Assembly: GCF_000482545.1 (NCBI RefSeq)
Contig: NZ_KI519455.1
Coordinates: forward strand, 1,301,247 to 1,365,246
Length of the DNA: 64,000 nt
From: Arthrobacter sp. 35W
GTDB lineage: Bacteria; Actinomycetota; Actinomycetes; Actinomycetales; Micrococcaceae
Direction of reading: 5' to 3'
Part shown: one piece after another, positions 8,206-16,963 of the stretch
Layout: every line of letters starts with the position of its first letter
How positions within the stretch are numbered: the stretch's first letter is position 1
The notes under the pieces: generated by a model
Seen by the model: the letters and a program-made list of their open reading frames with translations, nothing else
Databases searched by the model: none
Told to the model about the DNA's origin: nothing
Position numbers and translations under genes: made by a program

Positions 8206-8664
8206 TTAGTTCTTTACCCTTCTGGCGTGTGCGGGCGCGTACGTCTTCGCCAGCCGGGCCAGAGCGACGGCGGCCACCAGCAGGCCGACATCGCGCAGTG
8301 CCACATCGAAGAAGCCCGGGTAGCTGAGCAGGTTGATGATGATCCCCGCCAGCCACAGGGCCACCACATAGGCGGCGATGCGGGGGCTCAGGGCGACCAT
8401 CACGCCCGCGCCCACCTCCACGACGCCGATGACCAGCATCATGGTGTGGGCGCTGAAGGGTGACACACTGACCATCCAGGGGGCCAGGTAGGCCTCCCAG
8501 TTGGTGAGGACGTTGAAGAATTTGTCCAGCCCAAAGATGAGCGGGATGAGGATGAATCCGACCCACAACATCAGGTACGCGCCGTACGCCGGCTCCACCC
8601 GGGCCCGGTGCAGGGCCTGGCTGGCGAAGTGCGGCGCCGAAGCTGGTGCAGCATTGGCGGACAT
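8206..8664 (-). CDS. DoxX-family membrane protein
   Basis: The 152-residue protein has about four transmembrane helices and the DoxX-like pattern LMLWVGFILIPLIFGLDKFF and VIGVVEVGAGVMV. DoxX-like proteins are small inner-membrane proteins linked in some bacteria to quinone or thiol redox balance; the role here is unknown. GGAGG lies just before the ATG. An 8-bp inverted repeat sits in its promoter region, and the MarR gene lies upstream on the same strand. Confidence 0.82.
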   Translation of the reverse strand: MSANAAPASAPHFASQALHRARVEPAYGAYLMLWVGFILIPLIFGLDKFFNVLTNWEAYLAPWMVSVSPFSAHTMMLVIGVVEVGAGVMVALSPRIAAYVVALWLAGIIINLLSYPGFFDVALRDVGLLVAAVALARLAKTYAPAHARRVKN

Positions 8665-8676
8665 GGTGGCCTCCTT

Positions 8677-8701
8677 CTAAAAACGTAGATTATGTTTTTA
8701 G
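8677..8701. promoter_or_regulatory. CTAAAAAC inverted repeat, probable MarR operator
   Basis: CTAAAAAC (8677-8684) and GTTTTTAG (8694-8701) are perfect 8-bp arms with a 9-nt AT-rich spacer, in the 60-bp gap before the DoxX gene. Arm length, spacing and AT content suit a MarR dimer, and a MarR gene lies next to it. Confidence 0.6.
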
Positions 8702-8724
8702 AATCCGCCCGCGCTGGTTCGATG

Positions 8725-9201
8725 TCAAGGGGCTGGCGCCGGCGGGATGTCGGCACGTGCGGCCGCCGTCGCCGCCAGCATGTCGGTGAGAAAGCGCTGC
8801 GCCAGCTCCAGCTCCGCCTCGGTGTAGCCCTCCATGGCGGCGCCCAGATGGCTTGCCAGCGGGGCAAACAGCGTGCGGCCCACGGCGCGCGCGTGGTCCG
8901 TCATGGCCAGGTGGACCTGCCGGCGGTCCGTTCCGCTGCGCTCGCGGGTCACGTGTCCCGCCCGGTCCAGACGGTCCACGAGCGCCGTCGTCGCCGGCGA
9001 ACTGAGGTTCAGGGCCTCGCCCAGCCGCCCCGGTGTAACTGCCGCATGGCCGAAGCCGGCCTGCACCAGGAAGGCCAGGGCGTTCATGTCAGTGCGGTGC
9101 AGTCCGTGCGTGCTGCTGATCTGCTCCACATAGCGGTCCGTCTCCACGGTGAATTCCCGCAGCAGTGCCAGGAGTGCGGCATGTGGCATCTGTGCTGTCA
9201 T
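8725..9201 (-). CDS. MarR-family transcriptional regulator
   Basis: The 158-residue protein has the MarR winged helix. The recognition region is PGRLGEALNLSSPATTALVD and the wing contains RSGTDRRQVHLAMTD. It probably binds an aromatic or hydrophobic ligand and represses neighbouring genes. It diverges from the MMPL exporter (87 bp apart) and lies upstream of doxX on the same strand, with a palindrome before doxX. Control of both a membrane redox protein and an exporter fits MarR stress regulators. That link is inferred. Confidence 0.87.
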   Translation of the reverse strand: MTAQMPHAALLALLREFTVETDRYVEQISSTHGLHRTDMNALAFLVQAGFGHAAVTPGRLGEALNLSSPATTALVDRLDRAGHVTRERSGTDRRQVHLAMTDHARAVGRTLFAPLASHLGAAMEGYTEAELELAQRFLTDMLAATAAARADIPPAPAP

Positions 9202-9288
9202 GGGATCAATCTTCCGCTATTTGGTCCGTTCGGGCATCAATTTTATCTCCGCACTGGAATATCTCCATGATCGAAGTATTATGGGGCC

Positions 9289-11526
9289 ATGGAGACCAAG
9301 GACTGGATGCCCCAACGCTGGCTTCGCATCATGCTGCCTACCCTGCTGATCCTTCTCTGGCTGGCGGTGGCCGGTCTGGGTGGGCCAACCTTCGGCAAGA
9401 TCTCCTCCGTCTCCAGCAACGACCAAGCCAGCTTCCTGCCGGCCAGTGCCGAATCGACGCTGGCGCGCCAATGGCAGCAGAAGTTCCTTGACTCCAAGAG
9501 CATTCCGGCCATCGTGCTGCTGGTCTCCGAGTCGAAGATCGACGACGCCGGGCTCGGGGCCTATGCGTCCCTGGCCGGCACGCTGGGGGCCGTCCCCGGC
9601 GTGGAAGCCCCCGTGCCGCCGGCTCCCAGCAGCATTGCCGGACCCATCCCCTCCGAAGACCGCAAGGCCGTGGAGTTCATCGTGCCGATCTCCGACACGG
9701 GGAACGTGAAGACGGTGGTCGCGGACCTGCGGGAGGCTGTGGCAGCCAACCTGCCTCCGGGCGCCACCGCCTACGTCACGGGCCCCGCGGGGCTGACGGC
9801 GGATCTCGTCAATGCCTTTGGCGGCATTGACGGCATCCTGCTGCTGGTGGCCCTCGTGGCGGTGTTTGTGATCCTGCTGGTGGTCTACCGCTCCGTGGTG
9901 CTCCCCGTGCTGGTGCTCCTGACCTCCGTCTTTGCCCTCTGCGCCTCCATTCTGGTTGTATATGCCCTGGCGAGCATGGATTGGATCACGCTCAGCGGCC
10001 AGAGCCAGGGCATCCTGAGCATCCTGGTGATTGGCGCGGCCACCGACTACTCACTGCTGCTGGTGGCCCGGTACCGGGAGGCCCTGCACGCCGTGGATTC
10101 AAAATGGGCCGCTCTGGGGCGGGCGCTGCGCGGCGCCTGGGAGCCGATTGCCGCCTCGGGGGCCACGGTGATCATCGCCCTGCTGTGCCTGCTGGTTTCG
10201 GACCTGAACTCGAACCGCAGTCTGGGGCCGATCGCCGCCATCGGCATCGCGTTCTCGCTGCTCTCCGCCCTGACGTTCCTGCCGGCCCTGCTGGTGCTTT
10301 TCGGCCGCGGCGCCTTCTGGCCTTTCCGCCCCAAAGTGGTCAAACTGCACCGCCACAGTTCCTCTGGTGACGCCGGCGCCCCTGCCGGTCTGGCGGGCAT
10401 CACTGGACTGTGGCGCCGGGTGGGCCTGCTGATTGCCGCCCGGCCGCGCACCACCTGGATTGCCACCCTGATCCTCCTGGCTGCCGCCAGCACCGGCGTG
10501 CTCCAGCTGCAGGCCAACGGCGTCTCGCAGACCCAGATCATCCTGGCGCCGAGCAACGCCGTCGACGGCCAGAAGGCGTTGGGTGAGCATTTCGACGCCG
10601 GCAGCGGCAGCCCGGTGGTGGTCATCGCCACCGAGGACCGGGCCGCAGCGGTGCGGGAGGCTGTCGCCGCCCAGCCGGGCGTCTCCGACGTCGCCCTCTA
10701 CTCGGGGAGCGGCCGTCCGGTTCCCGGGGCGCCCGCCGTCGTGGAGGATGGGCGCGTGCTGATCAACGCCACGCTGGTGGAGCCGGCTGACTCGCAGGCC
10801 GCCGAACAGGTGGTGCGGGAGCTGCGGGCGGCACTGCCCGCCGTGGATGCGGACGTGCTGGTGGGTGGCGTGACGGCCATTGCGCTGGACACCAATGAGA
10901 CTGCCCAGCGGGACCTGTGGAAGATTGTGCCGCTGGTGCTGGTGGTCATTCTGCTGGTGTTGATGGTGCTGCTGCGCTCGGTGGTGGCCCCACTGGTCCT
11001 GATGGGATCGGTGGTGCTCTCGTACACGGCGGCCATGGGCGTCTCGGCGCTGGTGTTCAACCACGTATTCGGCTTCCCGGGGGCCGATGCCACGGTGCCG
11101 CTGTTTGGCTTCGTGTTCCTGGTGGCGTTGGGCGTGGACTACAACATCTTCCTGATGACGCGCGTGCGGGAGGAATCGGCGCTGATCGGCACCCGGCCGG
11201 GCGTGCTCCGGGGGCTGGGAGTGACAGGCGGCGTGATCACCTCCGCCGGTGTGGTGCTGGCGGCAACCTTCGCTGCACTCGGTGTCATTCCGCTGCTGTT
11301 CCTGGCCCAGCTGGCCTTCATTGTGGCGTTCGGCGTGCTGCTGGACACCGTGGTGGTGCGCTCGCTGCTGGTGCCGGCGCTCGTCTACGACCTCGGCAAG
11401 GTGGTGTGGTGGCCGTCCCGGCTGTGGCGCGACGGGTCTTCTTCGGGCTCCGCCCACGGGGTTTCGGCAGGCTCAACCACCGTGGCGGCCGAGCCCGCAA
11501 GGACGGGCCCAGCCGCGCGCAGGTGA
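9289..11526 (+). CDS. MMPL/RND-family membrane transporter
   Basis: The 745-residue protein has two repeats, each one helix, a large extracytoplasmic loop and five helices. The second-to-last helices of each half carry MMPL motifs (GAATDYSLLLVARYREAL and ALGVDYNIFLMTRVREE), with the Asp-Tyr pair taken to carry the proton relay. Such proteins export lipids, siderophores or drugs. The divergent MarR gene suggests drug or toxic-compound efflux. TATTAT (9277-9282) lies six nt before the ATG, indicating a leaderless mRNA. Its stop codon abuts the stop of the convergent Dps gene with no gap. Confidence 0.9.
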   Translation: METKDWMPQRWLRIMLPTLLILLWLAVAGLGGPTFGKISSVSSNDQASFLPASAESTLARQWQQKFLDSKSIPAIVLLVSESKIDDAGLGAYASLAGTLGAVPGVEAPVPPAPSSIAGPIPSEDRKAVEFIVPISDTGNVKTVVADLREAVAANLPPGATAYVTGPAGLTADLVNAFGGIDGILLLVALVAVFVILLVVYRSVVLPVLVLLTSVFALCASILVVYALASMDWITLSGQSQGILSILVIGAATDYSLLLVARYREALHAVDSKWAALGRALRGAWEPIAASGATVIIALLCLLVSDLNSNRSLGPIAAIGIAFSLLSALTFLPALLVLFGRGAFWPFRPKVVKLHRHSSSGDAGAPAGLAGITGLWRRVGLLIAARPRTTWIATLILLAAASTGVLQLQANGVSQTQIILAPSNAVDGQKALGEHFDAGSGSPVVVIATEDRAAAVREAVAAQPGVSDVALYSGSGRPVPGAPAVVEDGRVLINATLVEPADSQAAEQVVRELRAALPAVDADVLVGGVTAIALDTNETAQRDLWKIVPLVLVVILLVLMVLLRSVVAPLVLMGSVVLSYTAAMGVSALVFNHVFGFPGADATVPLFGFVFLVALGVDYNIFLMTRVREESALIGTRPGVLRGLGVTGGVITSAGVVLAATFAALGVIPLLFLAQLAFIVAFGVLLDTVVVRSLLVPALVYDLGKVVWWPSRLWRDGSSSGSAHGVSAGSTTVAAEPARTGPAARR

Positions 11527-11976
11527 TCAGGCCTTTTGGTTCTCCGCACCGATCATCCAGGCGAACTGCTCGAGCTTTTCAATGAACGCGTGCAGCAGAT
11601 CCGCGGTGGTGGGATCCTCCTCATCCACGGCGTCGTGGACATCGCGCATGGTGGCCACGGCCTCCTTCAGCCGCACGACCACCAGATCCACGGCGTCCTT
11701 GGTGTTGACCAGGCCGTCCGGGAACTGTGTCAGCGTGGTCTTGGACGTGACGGTGCTGCTGCGGCCGTCCGGGACGGCCTCCAGGGCGCGCATGCGCTCG
11801 GCGGTGACGTCGGAGAACTCGCGGACGGCGTCCACCACCTCATCCAACTGAAGGTGCAGATCGCGGAAGTTGGGCCCAACAATGTTCCAATGCGCCTGCT
11901 TGCCCTGCAGATGGAGCTCGATCAAATCAACAAGCACTGCCTGCAGGTTGGCTGTCAGCGTGGGTGATGCCTTCAT
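11527..11976 (-). CDS. dps: Dps-family DNA-binding ferritin
   Basis: The 149-residue protein is a Dps: LHLQGKQAHWNIVGPNFRDL gives His29 and His41, followed by Asp56 and Glu60 in FSDVTAERM. These have the spacing of the inter-subunit ferroxidase site. It would form a dodecamer that oxidises iron with peroxide and protects DNA in stress. The N-terminal tail is short and nearly uncharged, so direct DNA binding may be weak. GGAGG precedes the ATG. It lies 41 bp downstream of the RelA/SpoT-like gene on the same strand, so the two may be co-transcribed. Confidence 0.93.
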   Translation of the reverse strand: MKASPTLTANLQAVLVDLIELHLQGKQAHWNIVGPNFRDLHLQLDEVVDAVREFSDVTAERMRALEAVPDGRSSTVTSKTTLTQFPDGLVNTKDAVDLVVVRLKEAVATMRDVHDAVDEEDPTTADLLHAFIEKLEQFAWMIGAENQKA

Positions 11977-12017
11977 GGTGTCCTCCGAGCGTTGTGATCC
12001 GTGCCAGTTCCCTTGGT

Positions 12018-13136
12018 CTAGGAACCGGCCTGTTTCTGGTTCGCTTCGCGGTACCGGCGCATCTGCTGGTATCGGCGCTGCAAACTCTCCCGCCGCGGCT
12101 TGCTGTCTTCCGACGCAGCCTCGGCGGTGAGGTCTATGTGCGACTGTCCGTAGTTCCAGAGCAGGAGGTCGTCCAGCAGCCGGTCCGGGCCCGGCGAGTA
12201 CCTGTGGTCCAGAGCCTTGCGCACGTCGCTGATGGCGGAGGATTGGAGCAGTTCCGCCAATTGGATGGTCTTGGTCAACCCATGCGCCGCCAGCAGCTCC
12301 GCCGCCCAGCCCCAGTCGTCGTCGGACTTCCTGTCCACATGGGGGAGCAGGGTCTGCCAGATCTCCTTGATCCGGTTCGGCGTCAGCGCCTCGGCGCCCT
12401 CGCCGTCCGCGTCCCAGAAGTTGGTGACGGTTTCGTAGCGCTCGTGCAGCTCGGAGAAGGCAGATTCCACCGTTTCCAGCATGGCCGCCGTCGCGGTGAA
12501 TTGGCGGTCGAAGTAGGGGCTCCAGGCGCGGCGGTCCTGGGACTTGAAGCGGATGTCGTGCTCGATCTCGCTCCAGGCATGGGCAAAGATGGTGCGGATC
12601 TGGCATTCGAAGAAGTAGCTGCCATTGGGCTTGGTGGCCGGATCCAGCACCTCCTGGTACTCCTTGACGACGTCGTTCTGGATGCTGCGCAGAATCAGAT
12701 GCCGGCTGGAATAGCCGTAGGTGCCGGACTCGATGGAGCCGATGTCCTTTTCCCTGTCGCCGCGGCAGTCGAAGATGCTGCGCTGGCGCTTGATCAGGTT
12801 GGCTGCGACGGCGTTCTCGCCGGGGAGGGTGGTGATGACCCGCACGCCCACCATGTCCGTCAGGTTCCGCAGCGGGTCCGGGAACTGCAGGGCCGGCGCG
12901 GCGCCGGGAAGCTGTTCCACCATGCGGGAGGCCTTTTCGCGGAAGGATTCCACCGTCTTGGTGCGGCTGGTGACGAAGAGCGGCTGCGTTTCCGCATCGG
13001 CAAAGATGTCCCGGATCCGGCGTTCCATTTCCGCCGTGACCCGCTCCAGGGCAGGGCGGACGCGCTCGTACTCGGCCACGCTTGCGGCCACAACCGGCCG
13101 CAAAGAATCGTCGAGTCGGTCCCAGTGAAGGCTCAT
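12018..13136 (-). CDS. RelA/SpoT-domain protein
   Basis: The 372-residue protein contains a (p)ppGpp synthetase-like domain: an arginine-rich entry around TSRTKTVESFREKA, LTDMVGVRVITTLPGENA, TYGYSSRHLI and the FECQIRTIFAHAWSEIEHD signature. No HD hydrolase, TGS or ACT domain is present. It is longer than single-domain small alarmone synthetases (about 200-250 residues) because of a C-terminal helical region of about 150 residues of unknown role. It may make alarmones or be a specialised nucleotide transferase. TAGGCT (minus strand, 13143-13148) lies six nt before the ATG, suggesting a leaderless mRNA. Confidence 0.85.
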   Translation of the reverse strand: MSLHWDRLDDSLRPVVAASVAEYERVRPALERVTAEMERRIRDIFADAETQPLFVTSRTKTVESFREKASRMVEQLPGAAPALQFPDPLRNLTDMVGVRVITTLPGENAVAANLIKRQRSIFDCRGDREKDIGSIESGTYGYSSRHLILRSIQNDVVKEYQEVLDPATKPNGSYFFECQIRTIFAHAWSEIEHDIRFKSQDRRAWSPYFDRQFTATAAMLETVESAFSELHERYETVTNFWDADGEGAEALTPNRIKEIWQTLLPHVDRKSDDDWGWAAELLAAHGLTKTIQLAELLQSSAISDVRKALDHRYSPGPDRLLDDLLLWNYGQSHIDLTAEAASEDSKPRRESLQRRYQQMRRYREANQKQAGS

Positions 13137-13208
13137 GGTCCGAGCCTAGACGGAGCCACTGACGTTCGTCGAGCGGACCACGCCAGCCCCGCCCCCTCAA
13201 CCCAAGTA

Positions 13209-13259
13209 GGTGACAGTTATCGCACACTCCGGGCAGGATTTTGTGGGATAACTGTCACC
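13209..13259. repeat. 13-bp inverted repeat between ROK and RelA/SpoT-like genes
   Basis: GGTGACAGTTATC (13209-13221) is mirrored exactly at 13247-13259, with a 25-nt loop. Imperfect flanking CCCAA/TTGGG extends the stem. It lies 9 bp after the ROK gene stop on the minus strand and could end that transcript or be a dispersed hairpin repeat. It has no T-tract. Confidence 0.5.
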
Positions 13260-13268
13260 CAGTTGGGG

Positions 13269-14429
13269 CTAGAAGAGGTCGGGGGCGGCGAGGAGGTCCC
13301 GGAAGACGAGTTCGCCGGCGCCGGCCAGGATCAGGTCCGAGCCCATGGGGGCGCTTTGGATGCGCAGCTCCGTGGGGCTGACGGTGAAGGACTCCGCGGT
13401 CAGCGTCTGGATCTCCTCCTCGCTGAGCGAGGCAAACATGGCGCCGATGAAGCCGCCGAGCAGCACCTGGGAGGGGTTGAAGATGTTCACCAAGGTCCGC
13501 AGCGCCAGGGCCACCCACTCCATCTGGCGCAGCGCCTCCTCGTGCAGCGCCGTGTTCCTGGTGTCCGCGAGGGCAAGCTCCAGGGCCCGCGCGTCGTGGC
13601 TTTCAAGACCGGCCCGGCGCAGCAGCCGCACGGCCTGGACCTCGGTTTCCAGGCAGCCGCGGGCCCCGCAGGCGCAGCGGTGGCCCAGCGGCGCAACGGG
13701 GATATGCCCCAGCTCCGTGGCATAGCCGGTGGCGCCGTTGAGCAGGTGGCCGCCGGTGACGACGCCGCCGCCGATGCCGGAGGAGCCGCCGTAGACATAG
13801 ACGACGTCGTCCCCGCCCAGGCCGCCGCCAAAGGTGGTGGCAGCGGTGATGCCCAGCGTCGCATCGTTGCCCACCCAGGTGGGCAGCCCAGTGGCTTCGG
13901 CCACCAGGGTGCCCAGCGGAGCATCGCGCCAGCCCAGGTTTGCCGCATGGCCCACAATGCCGCGTTCCTTGCCCACCTGGCCGGGGACGCCAATGCCGAT
14001 GCCCACGAGCCGGAAACCGTCGGGAGCCTGGGCGCGCAGCTCCGCCAGCAGCGAGGCGATGATGCCGCTGGCCTCCTCGGGGGTCGGGACGCTGTCCAGC
14101 TCGCGGTGTGCCGCCGGTCCGGTGCGCTGCCCCAGGCCCAGCAGGCAGGCCTCGATGCGGTTGGCCTCGATGCTGACGGCCATCGCCGCCACATCATCGG
14201 AGGCGGTGATGTGCGACACCGGGCGGCCGGGGCCCACCGCCTTGTGTCCGGCGGACTCCCGGATCAGCCCCAACTTGTCCAGCTCGGCGGCCAGCATGCC
14301 CACCGTGGCGCGGGAGAGCCCGGTGGCTGCCGCCAGCTCAAACCGGGTGGCCGGACCATGGCTGTGCACATGGCCCAGCACCGCGCTCAAATTCTGCCGC
14401 CTGATGCGGTCGTTGGCTGATCCCTGCAT
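13269..14429 (-). CDS. ROK-family transcriptional regulator
   Basis: The 386-residue protein has an N-terminal winged HTH (FELAAATGLSRATVGMLAAE) and a ROK sugar-kinase fold with the zinc motif CACGARGCLETE. GGSSGIGGGVV and ELGHIPVAPLGHRC are further ROK signatures. It probably represses sugar-use genes and responds to a sugar. The gene diverges, about 100 bp apart, from the alpha/beta hydrolase and PfkB-kinase run, which is its likely target. ATG at 14429 is chosen over a TTG six bases upstream. Confidence 0.88.
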   Translation of the reverse strand: MQGSANDRIRRQNLSAVLGHVHSHGPATRFELAAATGLSRATVGMLAAELDKLGLIRESAGHKAVGPGRPVSHITASDDVAAMAVSIEANRIEACLLGLGQRTGPAAHRELDSVPTPEEASGIIASLLAELRAQAPDGFRLVGIGIGVPGQVGKERGIVGHAANLGWRDAPLGTLVAEATGLPTWVGNDATLGITAATTFGGGLGGDDVVYVYGGSSGIGGGVVTGGHLLNGATGYATELGHIPVAPLGHRCACGARGCLETEVQAVRLLRRAGLESHDARALELALADTRNTALHEEALRQMEWVALALRTLVNIFNPSQVLLGGFIGAMFASLSEEEIQTLTAESFTVSPTELRIQSAPMGSDLILAGAGELVFRDLLAAPDLF

Positions 14430-14530
14430 GCTCAAGAAAATCCTGCTCCGTTTCGGTAGTCACGATGAATATACCCGCCCCTTCAATAGGTGGGTCGTCC
14501 CATCTACACTCTGGGTGGCACACTCGATCC

Positions 14531-15322
14531 ATGACCGTCCCGAACACGCCCGCACCCCAGTCCTACGCCTACGGACGCCATGCCGACCAGTGGGCGCAGC
14601 TGCACCTGCCCGCGGAGGCCACGCACCGGGGCGTGGTGGTGGTCATCCACGGGGGATATTGGCGTTCGACGTACGGCGCCGAGCTGGGCGATCCACTGGC
14701 CCGGGATCTGGCCGCCCACGGCATCGCTGCCTGGAATCTGGAGTACCGCCGGGCGGGAAACGGCGGCGGCTGGCCGGAGACCTTCCAGGACGTGGCAGAC
14801 GGCATCGACGCCCTGGCCTCAGCGGCGGCGGAGCACGGCCTGGATCTGGAGCATGTGGTGGCGCTGGGCCATTCGGCGGGCGGACATCTGGCGGTCTGGG
14901 CGGCGGGACGGGCGCAGCTGCCGGACGGCGCCCCGGGTGCCCATCCCGCGGTGGAGCTGTCCGGCGTCGTGAGCCAGTCGGGACTGCTGGACCTGGCCGA
15001 GGCCGCCCGGCTGGGCCTGAGCAACCACGCCGTGGCCAATCTGCTGGGTGCCGCACGGGACGTGGAACCGGGCCGCTACGCGCTTGCGGATCCGATGGCC
15101 GCCGTCCCGCTGTCCGTCCCCGTCTACGCCGTCCAGGCCGAGCACGACGACGACGTTCCGCCCACCCAATCGCGGGTCTACGTGGACGCCGCCCGGGCGG
15201 CCGGCGCCGAGGCCCATCTGGTGATGGTGCCGGGGGACCACTACGGGCTGATCGATGTGCGTCATCGGGCGTACCGCAGCTGCCGGGATCTGGTTGCCGG
15301 GCTGCTGCCGGCCGTAGGCTGA
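14531..15322 (+). CDS. Alpha/beta hydrolase, kynurenine-formamidase-like
   Basis: The 263-residue protein has an HGGYW oxyanion motif at residues 40-44 and the nucleophile Ser115 in GHSAGGH. The acid and base are probably in AEHDDDVPP and the GDHYGL histidine near the C terminus. HGGYW is typical of arylformamidases and related small-ester hydrolases. The substrate is unknown. The ATG at 14531 is preferred over an upstream in-frame ATG that would add 22 low-quality residues; TACACT at 14505-14510 is a plausible -10. The next gene starts 4 bp after the stop. Confidence 0.83.
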   Translation: MTVPNTPAPQSYAYGRHADQWAQLHLPAEATHRGVVVVIHGGYWRSTYGAELGDPLARDLAAHGIAAWNLEYRRAGNGGGWPETFQDVADGIDALASAAAEHGLDLEHVVALGHSAGGHLAVWAAGRAQLPDGAPGAHPAVELSGVVSQSGLLDLAEAARLGLSNHAVANLLGAARDVEPGRYALADPMAAVPLSVPVYAVQAEHDDDVPPTQSRVYVDAARAAGAEAHLVMVPGDHYGLIDVRHRAYRSCRDLVAGLLPAVG

Positions 15323-15326
15323 GAGC

Positions 15327-16373
15327 ATGTTGACTGTCATTGGCGAGGCCCTGATTGATGAGGTGGTGCACCCGGGTGCGCAGCCCGTTCCCCACGTGGG
15401 CGGCAGCCCCCTGAACGTGGCCGTCGGCCTCGCGCGGCTGGGCCATCCGGTGCAGTTCCTGGGCCGCTACGGGCAGGATGCCTATGGGGTGCTGGTCTCC
15501 TCGCATCTGCATGACAACCACGTGCTGGTGCCGCTGGCCCCGGATGCCAAGCCCACCTCGGTGGCCCGTGCCGTGCTCGACGGCGACGGCGCCGCCAGCT
15601 ACGAGTTCGCCCTGGACTGGGAGCTTCCGGCGCTCGCCGCCGACGCTGGTGCAGCCTCCGGCACGGCCGGCGCAGCCGGCAGTGCAACAGCCGCACGGCC
15701 GCATTTCATGCTGGCCTCCAGCACCCTTGTGCACACGGGATCCATCGCCGCCATGCTGGCACCGGGTGCCGACCAGGTGCTCGCCGCCGTCCGGGCGGCC
15801 CATCCGCACGCCACCATCTCCTACGATCCCAATGCCCGCCCGAGCATCATCACGGACGTGGACTACGCCCGGGAGCAGGCCGAGAAATTCGTCCGGCTGG
15901 CCGATGTGGTCAAGGCTTCCGATGAGGACCTCGCCTGGCTGTACCCGGGAGTGGACCCGCTGGATTCCGCCCGGCGCTGGCTGGACATCAATGGCGCACC
16001 CTCCGCCGGCTCCTCCCGCCCCGGCACCGTCCGGGACACGGGCCGCGCCGGCGGACCCGCCGTCGTCGTCGTCACCCGGGGCAGCGGCGGTCCCTGGGCC
16101 GTCTGCGCGGCGGGGGAGGTGCAGTGCCAGGTGCCGGCCACCGAGGTGGTGGACACCGTGGGGGCGGGGGATTCCTTCATGGCCGCGCTGCTGTCTGCGG
16201 TGGTGGACCGGGAGCTGGACGGTGCCCAGCGCCGCGAGGAGCTGCGCGCCATCAGTGCCGAAGAACTTGGCACCGTGCTGCGGTACGCCGCCCGCGCCGC
16301 CGCCATCACCGTCTCCCGCGCCGGGGCCAACCCGCCCTCGCGCACCGAACTGCACACCGCACCCACGTCATAG
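15327..16373 (+). CDS. PfkB-family carbohydrate kinase (fructokinase-like)
   Basis: The 348-residue kinase begins MLTVIGEALIDEVV and has GGSPLNVAVGLARLG for sugar binding and DTVGAGDSFMAALL, the PfkB anion hole with catalytic Asp. It phosphorylates a sugar or nucleoside with ATP; fructose is the common substrate of this branch, but this is inferred. TAGGCT (15315-15320), which includes the stop codon of the upstream gene, lies six nt before the ATG, so it may also have its own leaderless transcript. The linker around residues 105-130 is Ala/Gly-rich and may be flexible. Confidence 0.88.
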   Translation: MLTVIGEALIDEVVHPGAQPVPHVGGSPLNVAVGLARLGHPVQFLGRYGQDAYGVLVSSHLHDNHVLVPLAPDAKPTSVARAVLDGDGAASYEFALDWELPALAADAGAASGTAGAAGSATAARPHFMLASSTLVHTGSIAAMLAPGADQVLAAVRAAHPHATISYDPNARPSIITDVDYAREQAEKFVRLADVVKASDEDLAWLYPGVDPLDSARRWLDINGAPSAGSSRPGTVRDTGRAGGPAVVVVTRGSGGPWAVCAAGEVQCQVPATEVVDTVGAGDSFMAALLSAVVDRELDGAQRREELRAISAEELGTVLRYAARAAAITVSRAGANPPSRTELHTAPTS

Positions 16374-16416
16374 GCGCGCCCGCCGCCGGGCACGCCGCGA
16401 GCAGCCAGGAGCAGCC

Positions 16417-16941
16417 ATGGCCAGCGATCCGTTCGACATCGGCCCCGCGGTGCCCGCATTTGAGCTCGCCAGCACCTCCTTCGCGCCAGGGGGCACGCTG
16501 CCGCAGGCGCAGCTGGGGTCCGGTGCCGGCGGCCGGGACCTTTCCCCGCAGTTGTCCTGGCACGGGCAGCCGGCCGCCACGCGCAGCTTCGCCGTGACCA
16601 TGTTCGACCCCGACGCCCCGGGACCGCACGGCTTTTGGCACTGGGCGGTCGCCAACATCCCCGCCTCCATGGGGTCGCTGCCGGAGGGTGCGGCAACGGC
16701 CGGCTCCTGGCCGGGGCTGCCGGCGGACGCCGTCGTGCTGAAGAACGACGGCGGCTTCCGCGGCTACATGGGCGCGGCACCGCCGCGGGGGCACGGCCGG
16801 CACCGCTACCTGGTGGTGGTCCACGCCGTCGATGTTGAGGATCTGGGAGTCCCGGCGGATGCCACGCCCGCGGCCCTCGCCGCCGCGCTGAACGCCCACA
16901 CCCTGGCCCGCGGCCGGCTGGTGGGCGTCTACGAGCGGTAG
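16417..16941 (+). CDS. YbhB/YbcL (PEBP, Raf-kinase-inhibitor-like) protein
   Basis: The 174-residue protein has the bacterial PEBP signatures DLSPQLSWHGQP, MFDPDAPGPHGFWHWAVANI and the later PPRGHGRHRYLVVVHAVD. Together they form the anion-binding pocket (Asp, His, His). The biochemical role of bacterial members is not settled. The ATG at 16417 is preceded by CAGGAG. The gene starts 43 bp after the PfkB kinase, so it is probably in the same transcript. Confidence 0.9.
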   Translation: MASDPFDIGPAVPAFELASTSFAPGGTLPQAQLGSGAGGRDLSPQLSWHGQPAATRSFAVTMFDPDAPGPHGFWHWAVANIPASMGSLPEGAATAGSWPGLPADAVVLKNDGGFRGYMGAAPPRGHGRHRYLVVVHAVDVEDLGVPADATPAALAAALNAHTLARGRLVGVYER

Positions 16942-16963
16942 CCGGCACGCGATAGCCTTGGGT

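Noticed and set aside
11527-13227. Single 566-codon gene covering Dps and the RelA/SpoT-like region
   Set aside because: Its first three quarters are out of frame with the RelA/SpoT motifs and low in quality. Dps has its own ATG at 11976 with GGAGG upstream.
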